Assembly: GCA_963974645.1 (NCBI GenBank)
Contig: CAXBEA010000065.1
Coordinates: forward strand, 1 to 22,509
From: Motiliproteus sp963974645
Lineage (GTDB): Bacteria; Pseudomonadota; Gammaproteobacteria; Pseudomonadales; Balneatricaceae
Length of the DNA: 22,509 bases
Direction: 5' to 3'
Shown here: positions 7,943-15,077 of the stretch, piece after piece
Numbering within the stretch: the first letter of the stretch is position 1
Layout of the letters: every line of letters starts with the position of its first letter
Made by a program: the position numbers and the translations under genes
The notes under the pieces: generated by a model
Databases searched by the model: none
What the model was told of the DNA's origin: nothing
What the model saw: the letters and a program-made list of their open reading frames with translations, nothing else

Positions 7943-9130
7943 GTGGCTCGTTTACCGCTGGAGGTCGCGGATATCTTCCGTACCTGCGGCCCTGCCTGGC
8001 GTAACGCCAGAGCGGGACATCTCAACCTCGGCCAGCTCAAGGCGATGTCCGCGATCGAACGTTGCCGTAGTGCCGAACTGGGCGGGCACGTACTGCGTTG
8101 TGAACGCTGCGCAGAGATCCAAGTCGCCTACAACTCATGCCGGAATCGCCATTGCCCTAAGTGCCAGGCGTCGGCGGCACAACGCTGGCTGGATGCCCGT
8201 CAGGCCGATCTGCTACCGGTGGATTACTACCACGTCGTCTTTACCCTACCAGCACCGATCAGCGACATCGCTTACCAGAACAAGGCGCTGGTTTATGGCC
8301 TGCTGTTTAAAGCGGCCTCTCAGACGCTACTGACGATCGCTCGTGATCCACGCCATCTCGGTGCCCGCATTGGGGTGACGATGGTACTGCACACCTGGGG
8401 CTCAGCACTCACCCATCATCCCCATGTGCACTGCATCGTGCCGGGTGGTGGGCTGGCGGTGAATGGTCAGGGTTGGCAAGCCTGCAAGCCGGGGTTCTTT
8501 CTGTCGGTTCGGGTGCTGTCGCGTCTGTTTAGGCGGTTATTCCTGAGTCAGCTCGAAGCGGCTCATCAGGCAGGTGAACTGCAGTTCTTCGGTCGGCACC
8601 AAGCGCTTAACGAAGCAGCGGCCTTTGCTACCTGGCTGCAACCCTGCCGACAACAGGAATGGGTAGTGTATGCCAAACGCCCCTTTGCCGGACCGCAAGC
8701 TGTATTGACCTACCTGTCTCGCTATACCCATCGGGTCGCCATCGCCAACAGCAGGCTCCTCACCTTTGATGAGCACGGCGTTACCTTCAAGTGGAAGGAT
8801 TATCGGCAGCAGGGACGTACCCGGCACAAGACCTTAACGCTGGCCAGCGATGAGTTTATTCGCCGCTTTCTGCTTCATGTGTTACCGCTGGGTTTTCACC
8901 GCATTCGTCACTACGGCTTGTTTGCCAATGGTGGCCGGGCAGAGAACTTACTTCAGGCTCGGAGGCTGCTTAACGTCGTGATTAATGAGCAACCGGCTGA
9001 TGCAGCCGAGTCTGCTGAAATATCGCAAAAGAGTCCCTATACCTGTCCTTCCTGCGGCGGGTCTATGATCGTGATTGAGGCACTGGCGCAAGGTCCGTGG
9101 GCTCGAGCACCACCGAGGATCGCTGCATGA
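7943..9130 (+). CDS. IS91-family Y2 (HUH) transposase
   Basis: A 395-residue rolling-circle transposase starting with GTG. The N-terminal zinc-binding region has CERC (53-56) and CRNRHCPKC (66-74). The metal-binding HUH motif is His161-Val-His163 in HHPHVHCIVPGGG. The paired catalytic tyrosines are Tyr257 and Tyr261 in TYLSRYTHRVAI, the YxxxY signature of IS91. A C-terminal CPSCGG resembles another zinc knuckle. The length fits the family, and no frameshift or internal stop is seen. It is preceded by the tyrosine recombinase with a 9-base gap. The following roughly 300 bases are non-coding, as expected for the origin side of such elements. Confidence 0.95.
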   Translation: MARLPLEVADIFRTCGPAWRNARAGHLNLGQLKAMSAIERCRSAELGGHVLRCERCAEIQVAYNSCRNRHCPKCQASAAQRWLDARQADLLPVDYYHVVFTLPAPISDIAYQNKALVYGLLFKAASQTLLTIARDPRHLGARIGVTMVLHTWGSALTHHPHVHCIVPGGGLAVNGQGWQACKPGFFLSVRVLSRLFRRLFLSQLEAAHQAGELQFFGRHQALNEAAAFATWLQPCRQQEWVVYAKRPFAGPQAVLTYLSRYTHRVAIANSRLLTFDEHGVTFKWKDYRQQGRTRHKTLTLASDEFIRRFLLHVLPLGFHRIRHYGLFANGGRAENLLQARRLLNVVINEQPADAAESAEISQKSPYTCPSCGGSMIVIEALAQGPWARAPPRIAA

Positions 9131-9556
9131 ACCTGGCTGAAATGTGTCCTCTTCAAAACTGTCGATCCAGATCGGCAGGGCTACAGAGCATGCGATGTAC
9201 TGAGAAAGTGCGATATCGGCCTGTCGTTACCGATTATCCAGGCGACCTAAGGAGGACTGAGCGAGCCAGATCTACCGGCAAAGGGATAAAGAAAGCCATG
9301 AATACGCCGGCGGGGCTGGGTGTTATCGGGTGGAGCAATACCCTAATCCCCATAGACCTACCGCCACCGCAAATCCGAGCTTCGAGCCCCGCGGTTTCCT
9401 ACATGTCGTTTTCTGCGACACCGTCCCGTTAAAACAATTGAGTACACATCCGAAGCTCAAGCTTGCGGGTCGGTATCGCAGAACACTAAGAAAACGCGAT
9501 CGATCATAGTGTTGTGAAAGCGCCTCGGAGTAGCAGAGGGCTTTCTTCCGTAAGCA
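9131..9556. other. non-coding right part of the IS91 element and flanking DNA
   Basis: These 426 bases hold no open frame with recognisable protein features on either strand. The first 300 or so are probably the non-coding right (origin) side of the IS91-family element. The rest is flanking DNA leading to the terminator-like hairpin behind the SHOCT gene. The exact junction cannot be fixed without an empty-site comparison. Confidence 0.5.
9516..9545. terminator. bulged hairpin behind the SHOCT gene
   Basis: GAAAGC (9516-9521) and CCTC (9523-9526) pair with GAGG (9536-9539) and GCTTTC (9540-9545), leaving one unpaired G at 9522 and a 9-base loop. The stem is 10 base pairs long and lies 12 bases beyond the SHOCT stop codon. 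On the plus strand it is followed by TTCC, and on the minus strand it lacks a U-run, so efficient intrinsic termination is uncertain in either direction. Confidence 0.4.
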
Positions 9557-9799
9557 TCAATCGCCAAGATCGTGCTTCTTCTGCTCGTATTCCTCCTTGT
9601 TAATCTCCCCGGAGGCATAGCGTTCACGCAGGATCTCCAGCGCGGATTTCGCCTGCCGCTTGTCGCGATCGGCACCCAGTACCCTCCTGAGCAGTGCAAC
9701 GATCAAAATGATGACCAAAATCCAAAAAATCACCATGCCAATGCCCATGCCCATGCCCATGCCACGCCAACCTTGTCCGTTCATCATATCCGCCAACAT
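9557..9799 (-). CDS. SHOCT domain small membrane protein
   Basis: An 80-residue protein. The N-terminus is Met/Gly-rich (GWRGMGMGMGIGM, 11-23), followed by one membrane helix (VIFWILVIILIVALL, about 23-37). A C-terminal SHOCT domain follows, recognisable by ALEILRERYASGEINKEEYE (53-72), the short helical module seen at protein C-termini across bacteria. Function is unknown. Such proteins often sit in copper or other metal-resistance islands, and the Met-rich start could bind metal, but that is inference. The start at 9799 follows AAAGGAGAACGCTA. It lies 36 bases downstream of the BNR-repeat protein gene and is probably co-transcribed with it. Confidence 0.85.
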   Translation of the reverse strand: MLADMMNGQGWRGMGMGMGIGMVIFWILVIILIVALLRRVLGADRDKRQAKSALEILRERYASGEINKEEYEQKKHDLGD

Positions 9800-9835
9800 T
9801 AGCGTTCTCCTTTTGCTCTTAGGTCTTCTCTGCGT

Positions 9836-10744
9836 CTAACGGCGATCTAAACCCTGTCCTAGGCGCGCGATCGGTTCCCAGTTTTTGCCACCATCACGAC
9901 TTATAAATACGCTCCGCTTAAAGGTCGCTACCGCGTACTCATCCAGACTGGCAGGATTTTGGGCGATATAAGCCACTGCGTCGTCGGCGAGTGGCGGCAA
10001 TCTGATCGTGTTCGCAGGACCTCCATTCCAATCCATCCACTGGAGCGTTGCTGCGCCATTATGCCCTGCATACCACAATCGGGTGCCGTCGAGATCGAAG
10101 GACACCGCCAGTGTTTGACCTGAGGCTGCACGACTGAAGTTTTCGCCTGAATCGACTGACAGAAAGAGGCCGTCGCTAGTTCCGACCGCCACTACTTTCA
10201 TATCTGTCGGATGCACCGCTAGACTGCTGGGCTCAGCAGGGAGCCCACGTTCCGCCGCTTTTTTCCAAATAAAACCATCATTTAGCGTGTAGTGAAGACC
10301 ACCTGACTTCATGCGCGAGTTGGCACCATGGCTGAACACATACACGGCATTTGTGTCGTAGCTGGTGGCGAGAAGATGAAAATCGGACTCGCCTTCGAGC
10401 CCTAGTTTCTTCCAGGTCGTGCCTCCGTCATCGCTACGAATCAGGCCAAAGGGATTGATAAGACCCGAGCCCGCTGCCGGGTGGCCACTGCTGTAAGCGC
10501 GGTTGCGCGTAGCGGAGAAGCCCATGAAATCGTGCTCGGGGCCGGGCGCTTTAGACCACATCCCATCTTGATAAACCGCGAGGCCATGGTGGCTGGGAAT
10601 ATAGAGGCGCGCCCCGTCGGCGCTCCAAGATAGGCCGTGGACGTGGGTGAGCACCTCTGCTGCAAAAGCGCTGCCGCTACTCAGAAAGAGGGTTACGGTG
10701 AGGACGCGGAGCATGGCCGTAGCTATTGAGTTTTTATTGTTCAT
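9836..10744 (-). CDS. secreted BNR/Asp-box beta-propeller protein (F510_1955 family glycosylhydrolase-like)
   Basis: A 302-residue protein with a Sec signal peptide (about 1-29; hydrophobic VLTVTLFLSSGSAFA, cleavage likely before AEV). The mature part begins with HVHGLSW and carries Asp-box repeats SDDGGTTWKKL (104-114), SVDSGENF (196-203) and SRDGGKNWEPI (282-292), as in sialidase-like beta-propellers. This matches proteins named F510_1955 family glycosylhydrolase, which tend to occur in metal-resistance islands. No hydrolase activity should be assumed, as I could not identify catalytic residues. The ATG at 10744 follows GGAGG on the minus strand. It is upstream of the SHOCT gene and faces away from arsR across a 683-base gap. 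Confidence 0.75.
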   Translation of the reverse strand: MNNKNSIATAMLRVLTVTLFLSSGSAFAAEVLTHVHGLSWSADGARLYIPSHHGLAVYQDGMWSKAPGPEHDFMGFSATRNRAYSSGHPAAGSGLINPFGLIRSDDGGTTWKKLGLEGESDFHLLATSYDTNAVYVFSHGANSRMKSGGLHYTLNDGFIWKKAAERGLPAEPSSLAVHPTDMKVVAVGTSDGLFLSVDSGENFSRAASGQTLAVSFDLDGTRLWYAGHNGAATLQWMDWNGGPANTIRLPPLADDAVAYIAQNPASLDEYAVATFKRSVFISRDGGKNWEPIARLGQGLDRR

Positions 10745-10990
10745 AACATCCTCCAGTTAAATTAACAGCGACCAGTTCGCTTGATACCGTCTATCGCCTA
10801 ACAGCGTAAATTTGTCTCGATGTGTGCTCATATTCTGCGCCAAAGGGGGCATTCGGATCGATTAGCTGGCCAGCTGCTGAGGCTGTACTTTGCCCCCTGA
10901 TTACAGAGATCGCAAGGGGCGCTTAGCGAACTTTGCAGACCGTAAGGCCTTTCTAATGTATTCCATAGTCTCAGGCCATTTCAGCCGGAA

Positions 10991-11137
10991 TCAGTATACA
11001 GAGCGGACATCGATGTAAATTCCGATATTGGCAGCTTCATCTACCGTACAAGCGGCCATGTCGTTGATGAGTTTATGAACTCTGGGCGACAGAAGACGAC
11101 ACAAAATACCTGCCGGTGGGTTTGCCACTTCTATCAT
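10991..11137 (-). pseudogene. possible remnant coding fragment of unknown origin
   Basis: On the minus strand an open frame of 48 codons runs from ATG (11135-11137) to TGA (10991-10993). Its amino-acid sequence is balanced and protein-like, for example LLSPRVHKLINDMAACTV and EAANIGIYIDV. There is no ribosome binding site before the ATG, and the frame is open a little further upstream to a TAA, so it looks more like the C-terminal end of a lost gene than an intact small gene. I do not recognise the family. Confidence 0.3.
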
Positions 11138-11236
11138 TGAACGACGTACATTCGGTTGCCTATTTTACAAACACGTCACACAGCCTTCGACATGACTAAT
11201 TCAAGTTGACAGATCCTCACAACAATACATATGCTT

Positions 11237-11258
11237 ATACATATATACGTAGATGTAT
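11237..11258. promoter_or_regulatory. inverted repeat ATACAT-N10-ATGTAT upstream of arsR
   Basis: ATACAT (11237-11242) and ATGTAT (11253-11258) form a perfect inverted repeat with a 10-base spacer in a very AT-rich segment, with a further ATACAT at 11225-11230. This could be a regulator site or an upstream element of the ars promoter. It is 170 bases before the arsR start, far for a simple ArsR operator. Confidence 0.3.
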
Positions 11259-11394
11259 TTTTATATCACTGGATTTTCTAGCACGCAACAATGCCAAAGC
11301 CAGCCAAAAGCGATTACTGCTGAAGACCATGCTCCCCTTACTTAAGAACATAAAATCAACGTCGGATGACTCAGGAAATGATACGAACAATCAC

Positions 11395-11407
11395 TGAACA
11401 CTGTTCA
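11395..11407. promoter_or_regulatory. candidate ArsR operator before arsR
   Basis: TGAACA-C-TGTTCA is a perfect inverted repeat ending 20 bases before the arsR start. TGAA-containing half-sites of this kind are typical of operators bound by ArsR/SmtB-family repressors. A TAAAAT hexamer (11351-11356) upstream could be a -10 element, though its -35 is poor. The extended sequence ACTGTTCAAACA recurs almost unchanged before arrA. Confidence 0.5.
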
Positions 11408-11427
11408 AACAAAAAAAGGCAACACAC

Positions 11428-11778
11428 ATGAACCTCTCACCTGCGGCCATTTTTAAATGCCTCGGCGATGAAACCCGGTTAAGAACCTTACAGCTGGTGC
11501 TCAAAGAAGGTGAGCTCTGTGTTTGCGAGATTGCTGCCGCACTGGATCTATCCCAGCCCAAGGTATCGCGCCACTTAGCCCAGCTGCGTAATTGTGGAAT
11601 ATTGCTCGATACCCGCCATGGCCAATGGATCTACTACCAGATCCACCCGCAGCTTGGGAGTTGGGTTAACGAGGTTTTATCGACTACCGCAAAGGCTAAT
11701 GCTGGGCAGTTGCTTGATGATCAACAGCGACTTACACAAATGGGTGATCGGCCGGAACGCCAGGCTAAGTGTTGCTAA
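11428..11778 (+). CDS. arsR: ArsR-family arsenite-responsive transcriptional repressor
   Basis: A 116-residue winged-helix repressor of the ArsR/SmtB family. The DNA-binding helices lie in EIAAALDLSQPKVSRHLAQL (about 34-53) and the wing in RHGQWIYYQIH. The metalloid-binding motif is ELCVCEI with Cys31 and Cys33, equivalent to the As(III)-sensing ELCVCDL of the plasmid R773 protein. The third R773 cysteine is not at the same place, but a C-terminal Cys115-Cys116 pair could contribute. It should release DNA on binding arsenite or antimonite. It is first in a seven-gene operon, 22 bases before acr3. A candidate operator lies just upstream, with a similar site before arrA. Confidence 0.93.
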   Translation: MNLSPAAIFKCLGDETRLRTLQLVLKEGELCVCEIAAALDLSQPKVSRHLAQLRNCGILLDTRHGQWIYYQIHPQLGSWVNEVLSTTAKANAGQLLDDQQRLTQMGDRPERQAKCC

Positions 11779-11800
11779 ATAAGATTAAGGAGAGGTCTTT

Positions 11801-12844
11801 ATGGGATTATTTGAACGTTATCTATCGGTCTGGGTTGGCCTGTGTATTCTTATCGGCGTATCGGTAGGCAACACCTTTCCTGGTCTGTTTGCCCTAGTCG
11901 CCAAGCTGGAATACGCCCACGTCAATCTGGCCGTAGCACTGCTTATCTGGGTGATGATCTACCCGATGATGATCCAGGTCGATTTTGCGGCGATAAAGGA
12001 CGTCGGCAAGCGCCCCAAGGGGCTGGTGCTAACTCTCGTTATCAACTGGCTGGTCAAGCCATTTACAATGGCGGGGCTAGGTTGGCTGTTCTTTCGCGTC
12101 TTCTTTGCTGACTGGATCGACCCGGAGTCTGCTGGTGAATACATAGCCGGTATGATCCTTCTTGGCGTCGCACCCTGCACAGCAATGGTATTTGTCTGGA
12201 GTCAGCTAACCAAGGGCGACCCCAACTACACCCTGGTTCAAGTATCAGTGAACGACCTCATCATGGTGTTCGCCTTTGCACCTCTCGCGGCCTTTCTACT
12301 GGGGATAAGCGATGTCCAAGTACCCTGGGAAACCCTGCTGCTCTCCACCGTACTCTACGTCGTGCTACCACTGATTGCGGGCATCCTGACTCGACAGGCG
12401 TTACTTAAACGCGGCCGTGAAGCGGCACTTAGCGATTTTATTCATACCCTAAAGCCCTGGTCGATCATCGGTTTGTTGGCAACTGTGGTGCTGTTGTTTG
12501 GCTTTCAGGCCGAAACCATCTTGACCCAACCCCAAACCATCTTGCTGATTGCCATTCCGTTATTGATTCAAACCTACGGCATTTTTGCCATCGCCTATTT
12601 CTGGGCCAAAGCCTGGCGCTTACCCCACAACATCGCCGCACCAGCGAGCCTGATAGGGACCTCCAATTTCTTTGAGTTGGCGGTAGCCGTTGCCATTTCG
12701 CTGTTTGGGCTGCACTCGGGTGCCGCGCTGGCGACGGTTGTCGGTGTATTGGTTGAAGTACCGGTGATGCTATCGCTGGTTGCCTTTGTTAATCGCACAC
12801 AGCATTGGTTTCAGCCCGAGGTTGGGACAAGCGTTGGGAGGTAG
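11801..12844 (+). CDS. acr3: Acr3-family arsenite efflux transporter
   Basis: A 347-residue inner-membrane protein with about ten hydrophobic segments that exports As(OH)3/arsenite (BART superfamily, often annotated arsB). The family signature is clear: LIWVMIYPMMIQVDF (48-62), the conserved membrane cysteine Cys126 in LLGVAPCTAMVFVWS, NDLIMVFAFAPL (151-162) and GTSNFFELAVAVAI (286-299), with Glu292 in the second key helix. Cys and Glu at these positions are essential in studied Acr3 proteins. The start at 11801 follows AAGGAGAGG. Its stop is 5 bases before the permease ATG. It would remove arsenite made by the respiratory reductase as well as arsenite taken up. Confidence 0.96.
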   Translation: MGLFERYLSVWVGLCILIGVSVGNTFPGLFALVAKLEYAHVNLAVALLIWVMIYPMMIQVDFAAIKDVGKRPKGLVLTLVINWLVKPFTMAGLGWLFFRVFFADWIDPESAGEYIAGMILLGVAPCTAMVFVWSQLTKGDPNYTLVQVSVNDLIMVFAFAPLAAFLLGISDVQVPWETLLLSTVLYVVLPLIAGILTRQALLKRGREAALSDFIHTLKPWSIIGLLATVVLLFGFQAETILTQPQTILLIAIPLLIQTYGIFAIAYFWAKAWRLPHNIAAPASLIGTSNFFELAVAVAISLFGLHSGAALATVVGVLVEVPVMLSLVAFVNRTQHWFQPEVGTSVGR

Positions 12845-12849
12845 TTCAC

Positions 12850-13854
12850 ATGTTGCATTGGTTTACAGTTTTTGCCGACTGGTTGGTTCTGGAGCAGCTG
12901 GGGTTCGATAAGTCAGAGCGCCTAGGTGCGGCGCTGCATTTTTTTGTTGAAGACACCACTAAGATCTTTGCCCTGTTGATGGTCATGATCTACCTGATAG
13001 CGTTGGTGCGCGCGTCACTACGTATCGAAGGGATCCGGGATTATCTGGCGGGTAAAAACCGCTTCCTGGGGTACGGTTTGGGCTCTATGTTCGGGGCCAT
13101 TACCCCGTTCTGTTCGTGCTCCAGTATCCCTTTATTTCTTGGGTTTACCTCAGCGGGCATTCCCATTGGCACCACCATGGCCTTCTTGTTGACCTCCCCG
13201 CTGATCAACGAAGTCGCCATTGTTTTGCTGGGAAGTCTGCTCGGTTGGAAGTTCACCCTCGCCTATGTCCTGATCGGCATGGCTGTGGGCATCTTGGGCG
13301 GTTTTTTTCTGGATGCTATCAACGCGGGCCGTTTACTGCAGCCGTTTGCACGTAAGGCCTTTGAAAACGCGACCGTTCCTGCCTCCACCCAAGCCTCAGC
13401 CGAAACGGGAGGTAATACCAGTCTTTCGCTGGCCGAACGTCATCAGTTCGCTGCTGATGAGCTTAAGGATATCTTTGCCCGAGTTTGGAAATGGGTATTC
13501 ATCGGTGTCGGGCTGGGTGCTGCCCTGCATGGTTTCGTGCCGGAGGGCTGGATTGAGCAGAATCTAGGAGCCGGGGAGTGGTGGACTGTCCCCGCTGCCG
13601 TACTGGTCGGTATCCCGCTGTACTCCAACGCAACCGGTGTCATTCCGGTGATGGAAAGCTTGATTACCCATGGTTTACCCGTAGGGACTACTTTGGCGTT
13701 TTGCATGAGTACGGTCGCCGCGAGCTTCCCCGAGTTTATTCTGCTCAAGCAGGTGATGCAGTGGCGATTACTGGCGATCCTGTTTGCGATGCTGCTGGTG
13801 TCGTTCACGTTGGTGGGTTGGTTATTCAATATGTTGACGATTTGGATCGTCTAA
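12850..13854 (+). CDS. ArsP/DUF318-family permease
   Basis: A 334-residue polytopic membrane protein of the PF03773 (ArsP_1/UPF0718) family. Two homologous halves are visible. The first carries ITPFCSCSSIPLFLGF and GIPIGTTMAFLLTSPLINEVA. The second carries GIPLYSNATGVIPVMESL and GLPVGTTLAFCMSTVAASFPE. The Cys-Ser-Cys motif is typical of the family. Characterised ArsP proteins export trivalent organoarsenicals such as methylarsenite, but most ars-linked members are untested, so the substrate is inferred. The frame is open from 12805, inside acr3. I chose the ATG at 12850 after GGGAGG, which avoids a 40-base overlap. It is followed after 15 bases by a small thioredoxin-like protein, a common pairing in ars operons. 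Confidence 0.85.
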   Translation: MLHWFTVFADWLVLEQLGFDKSERLGAALHFFVEDTTKIFALLMVMIYLIALVRASLRIEGIRDYLAGKNRFLGYGLGSMFGAITPFCSCSSIPLFLGFTSAGIPIGTTMAFLLTSPLINEVAIVLLGSLLGWKFTLAYVLIGMAVGILGGFFLDAINAGRLLQPFARKAFENATVPASTQASAETGGNTSLSLAERHQFAADELKDIFARVWKWVFIGVGLGAALHGFVPEGWIEQNLGAGEWWTVPAAVLVGIPLYSNATGVIPVMESLITHGLPVGTTLAFCMSTVAASFPEFILLKQVMQWRLLAILFAMLLVSFTLVGWLFNMLTIWIV

Positions 13855-13869
13855 GCAAGGAGAGTTGAG

Positions 13870-14109
13870 ATGAAAACGATCAAAGTACTGGGAACGGGTT
13901 GTGCTAAATGTTCAAAGGCCGCAGAGACCATTGAGCGTATCGCGGCTGAGCTCAATATCGAGGCCACCGTGATCAAAGAAACCGATCTGCAGGTGATGAT
14001 GCAGTACGGGGTCATGAGTACGCCTGCGATCGTAATCGATGAGCAGCTGGTACACAGTGGCTCGATACCCCATCGAAGTGATATTGAACAGTGGCTCACG
14101 TCTGCCTGA
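13870..14109 (+). CDS. small thioredoxin/glutaredoxin-like protein (MTH895 type)
   Basis: A 79-residue thioredoxin-fold protein with the redox motif Cys11-Ala-Lys-Cys14 (GTGCAKCSK) and the cis-proline region MSTPAIVIDEQLVHSG (49-64). This matches the small MTH895/TM0996 family often encoded beside ArsP-type permeases. It is probably a cytoplasmic thiol redox partner or metalloid-binding helper for the permease. That role is inferred from neighbourhood only. The start follows AAGGAGAG with good spacing. Confidence 0.88.
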   Translation: MKTIKVLGTGCAKCSKAAETIERIAAELNIEATVIKETDLQVMMQYGVMSTPAIVIDEQLVHSGSIPHRSDIEQWLTSA

Positions 14110-14147
14110 TCGTATCGATACCGAGCTGACATAAGGGCTGAACACCG

Positions 14148-15050
14148 ATGAGCCTGCATCACAATCACTCGCCCAACTCGCTGAACAAAGCCTTTGGCAT
14201 CGCCATTACGCTCAATATGGGGTTCGTACTGCTCGAATTCTTCTTCGGGCTTAGCGTGAACTCATTAGCTTTGATTGCCGATGCTGGGCATAACTTGAGT
14301 GACGTCGCAGGATTGGTCGTGGCGTGGGCCGGGTTGGCAGTGAGTCGACTGCAAGGCGATGACCAGCATACATACGGCTGGCGCCGAGGTTCGATCATGG
14401 CCAGTTTCGTTAATGCTGCAATTTTGCTGGCAGCAATGGCTTTACTCGCTTGGCACGCACTCGAACGTCTTCAGTCCCCAGCATCGATTTCTGGCGTGAC
14501 CGTGATGGTGGTTGCCGGTATCGGGATCATCATAAATAGTTTTACAGCGCTGCTATTTATGTCCGCCAGCAAGACAGACCTGAATGTTCGTGGTGCCTTT
14601 TTGCATATGGCAGCAGACGCCTTGGTATCAGCCGGGGTGGTTGTGGCAGGCGCTCTGTATCTTTGGAAAGGCTGGGCTTGGATCGATCCTGTGGTCAGCC
14701 TTGGTATCGCCGTCATCGTCGTACTGGGCACCTGGCCGCTGATGCGGCAATCGGTTCACTTGTTGTTCGATGGTGTGCCTGAACAGATTGATGTCGTTGA
14801 GGTTCGCCAGCAGCTGCTTAGGCTGCCGGGCGTCAAGGCTATCCATGACTTGCATGTTTGGGCCGTATCGACGTCTGACAATGCACTCACCGTCCACCTG
14901 GTCGCCGACCCAGCATCCAACCAGGATCAATTACGTCAAGCCGCGTCCCGCTTATTGCTGGAACAATTTGGCATTGAGCACACGACGATTCAAATCGATA
15001 GCATCGATGCTGTAAGTCACTGTATCAACCATCAATCACCCTGCAATTAA
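14148..15050 (+). CDS. cation diffusion facilitator (CDF) metal exporter, ZitB/CzcD-like
   Basis: A 300-residue inner-membrane proton-coupled divalent-cation exporter. There are six hydrophobic segments. The transport site is formed by Asp45/His48/Asp52 in ADAGHNLSD and by His153/Asp157 in HMAADALVSAG. The H-x3-D pattern is typical of zinc-transporting CDFs. The C-terminal cytoplasmic domain begins near 205, with HDLHVWAVS and HLVAD. It also has a His-rich start (HHNH) and a His/Cys-containing C-terminus (SHCINHQSPC). It lies inside the arsenic operon between the thioredoxin-like gene and the GAPDH gene, with 38- and 27-base gaps. A role in zinc, cadmium or cobalt export is more likely than arsenic transport, so its place here is notable. 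Confidence 0.9.
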   Translation: MSLHHNHSPNSLNKAFGIAITLNMGFVLLEFFFGLSVNSLALIADAGHNLSDVAGLVVAWAGLAVSRLQGDDQHTYGWRRGSIMASFVNAAILLAAMALLAWHALERLQSPASISGVTVMVVAGIGIIINSFTALLFMSASKTDLNVRGAFLHMAADALVSAGVVVAGALYLWKGWAWIDPVVSLGIAVIVVLGTWPLMRQSVHLLFDGVPEQIDVVEVRQQLLRLPGVKAIHDLHVWAVSTSDNALTVHLVADPASNQDQLRQAASRLLLEQFGIEHTTIQIDSIDAVSHCINHQSPCN

Positions 15051-15077
15051 GTAGATCTATTGCCTTAGAGGATGCCA

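Larger units (their letters stand above)
6760..9430 (+). mobile_element. IS91-family element with tyrosine recombinase and Y2 transposase (ends approximate)
   Basis: Two genes in tandem, a tyrosine recombinase and an IS91 transposase, form the arrangement known from a subgroup of IS91-family elements. These elements move by rolling-circle replication and lack terminal inverted repeats, so exact ends cannot be read from symmetry. The left end must lie between the frdD stop and about 6920. The right end probably lies near the TGCGACACCGTCCCG stretch (about 9415-9429), or up to the CAAG/GAAC tetranucleotides at 9464-9485, which resemble known IS91 target sequences. Both genes are intact, so the element may be active. 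Confidence 0.65.
10745..11427. other. long divergent intergenic region with no convincing intact gene
   Basis: This 683-base stretch lies between the BNR protein gene (minus) and arsR (plus). It holds a perfect 12-base palindrome, AGCTGGCCAGCT (10864-10875), set between GGGGGCA (10845-10851) and TGCCCCC (10891-10897). It also holds a protein-like minus-strand frame at 10991-11137, and AT-rich sequence with inverted repeats ahead of arsR. The nested symmetry and short frames suggest decayed mobile or accessory DNA. A frame at 11206-11397 starts with TTG and shows no family features, so it is not called. Confidence 0.45.

Noticed and set aside
9097..9432. 111-codon open frame running out of the IS91 transposase gene
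   Set aside because: It overlaps the transposase end in another frame and has no protein-like pattern. It lies in the expected non-coding right side of the element.
10904..10993. In-frame TGA (10991-10993) within a longer minus-strand frame, considered as a possible selenocysteine codon
   Set aside because: No selenocysteine-insertion hairpin was recognised directly after it, the downstream residues are not recognisable, and no known selenoprotein pattern surrounds the TGA.
11206..11397. 63-codon open frame before arsR
   Set aside because: It starts with TTG, lacks a ribosome binding site and shows no family features. It overlaps the AT-rich arsR promoter region with its inverted repeats.
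12805..12849. Earlier in-frame start for the ArsP-type permease, inside acr3
   Set aside because: The ATG at 12850 follows GGGAGG at good spacing and starts a sequence that fits the family; the extra 15 residues do not.
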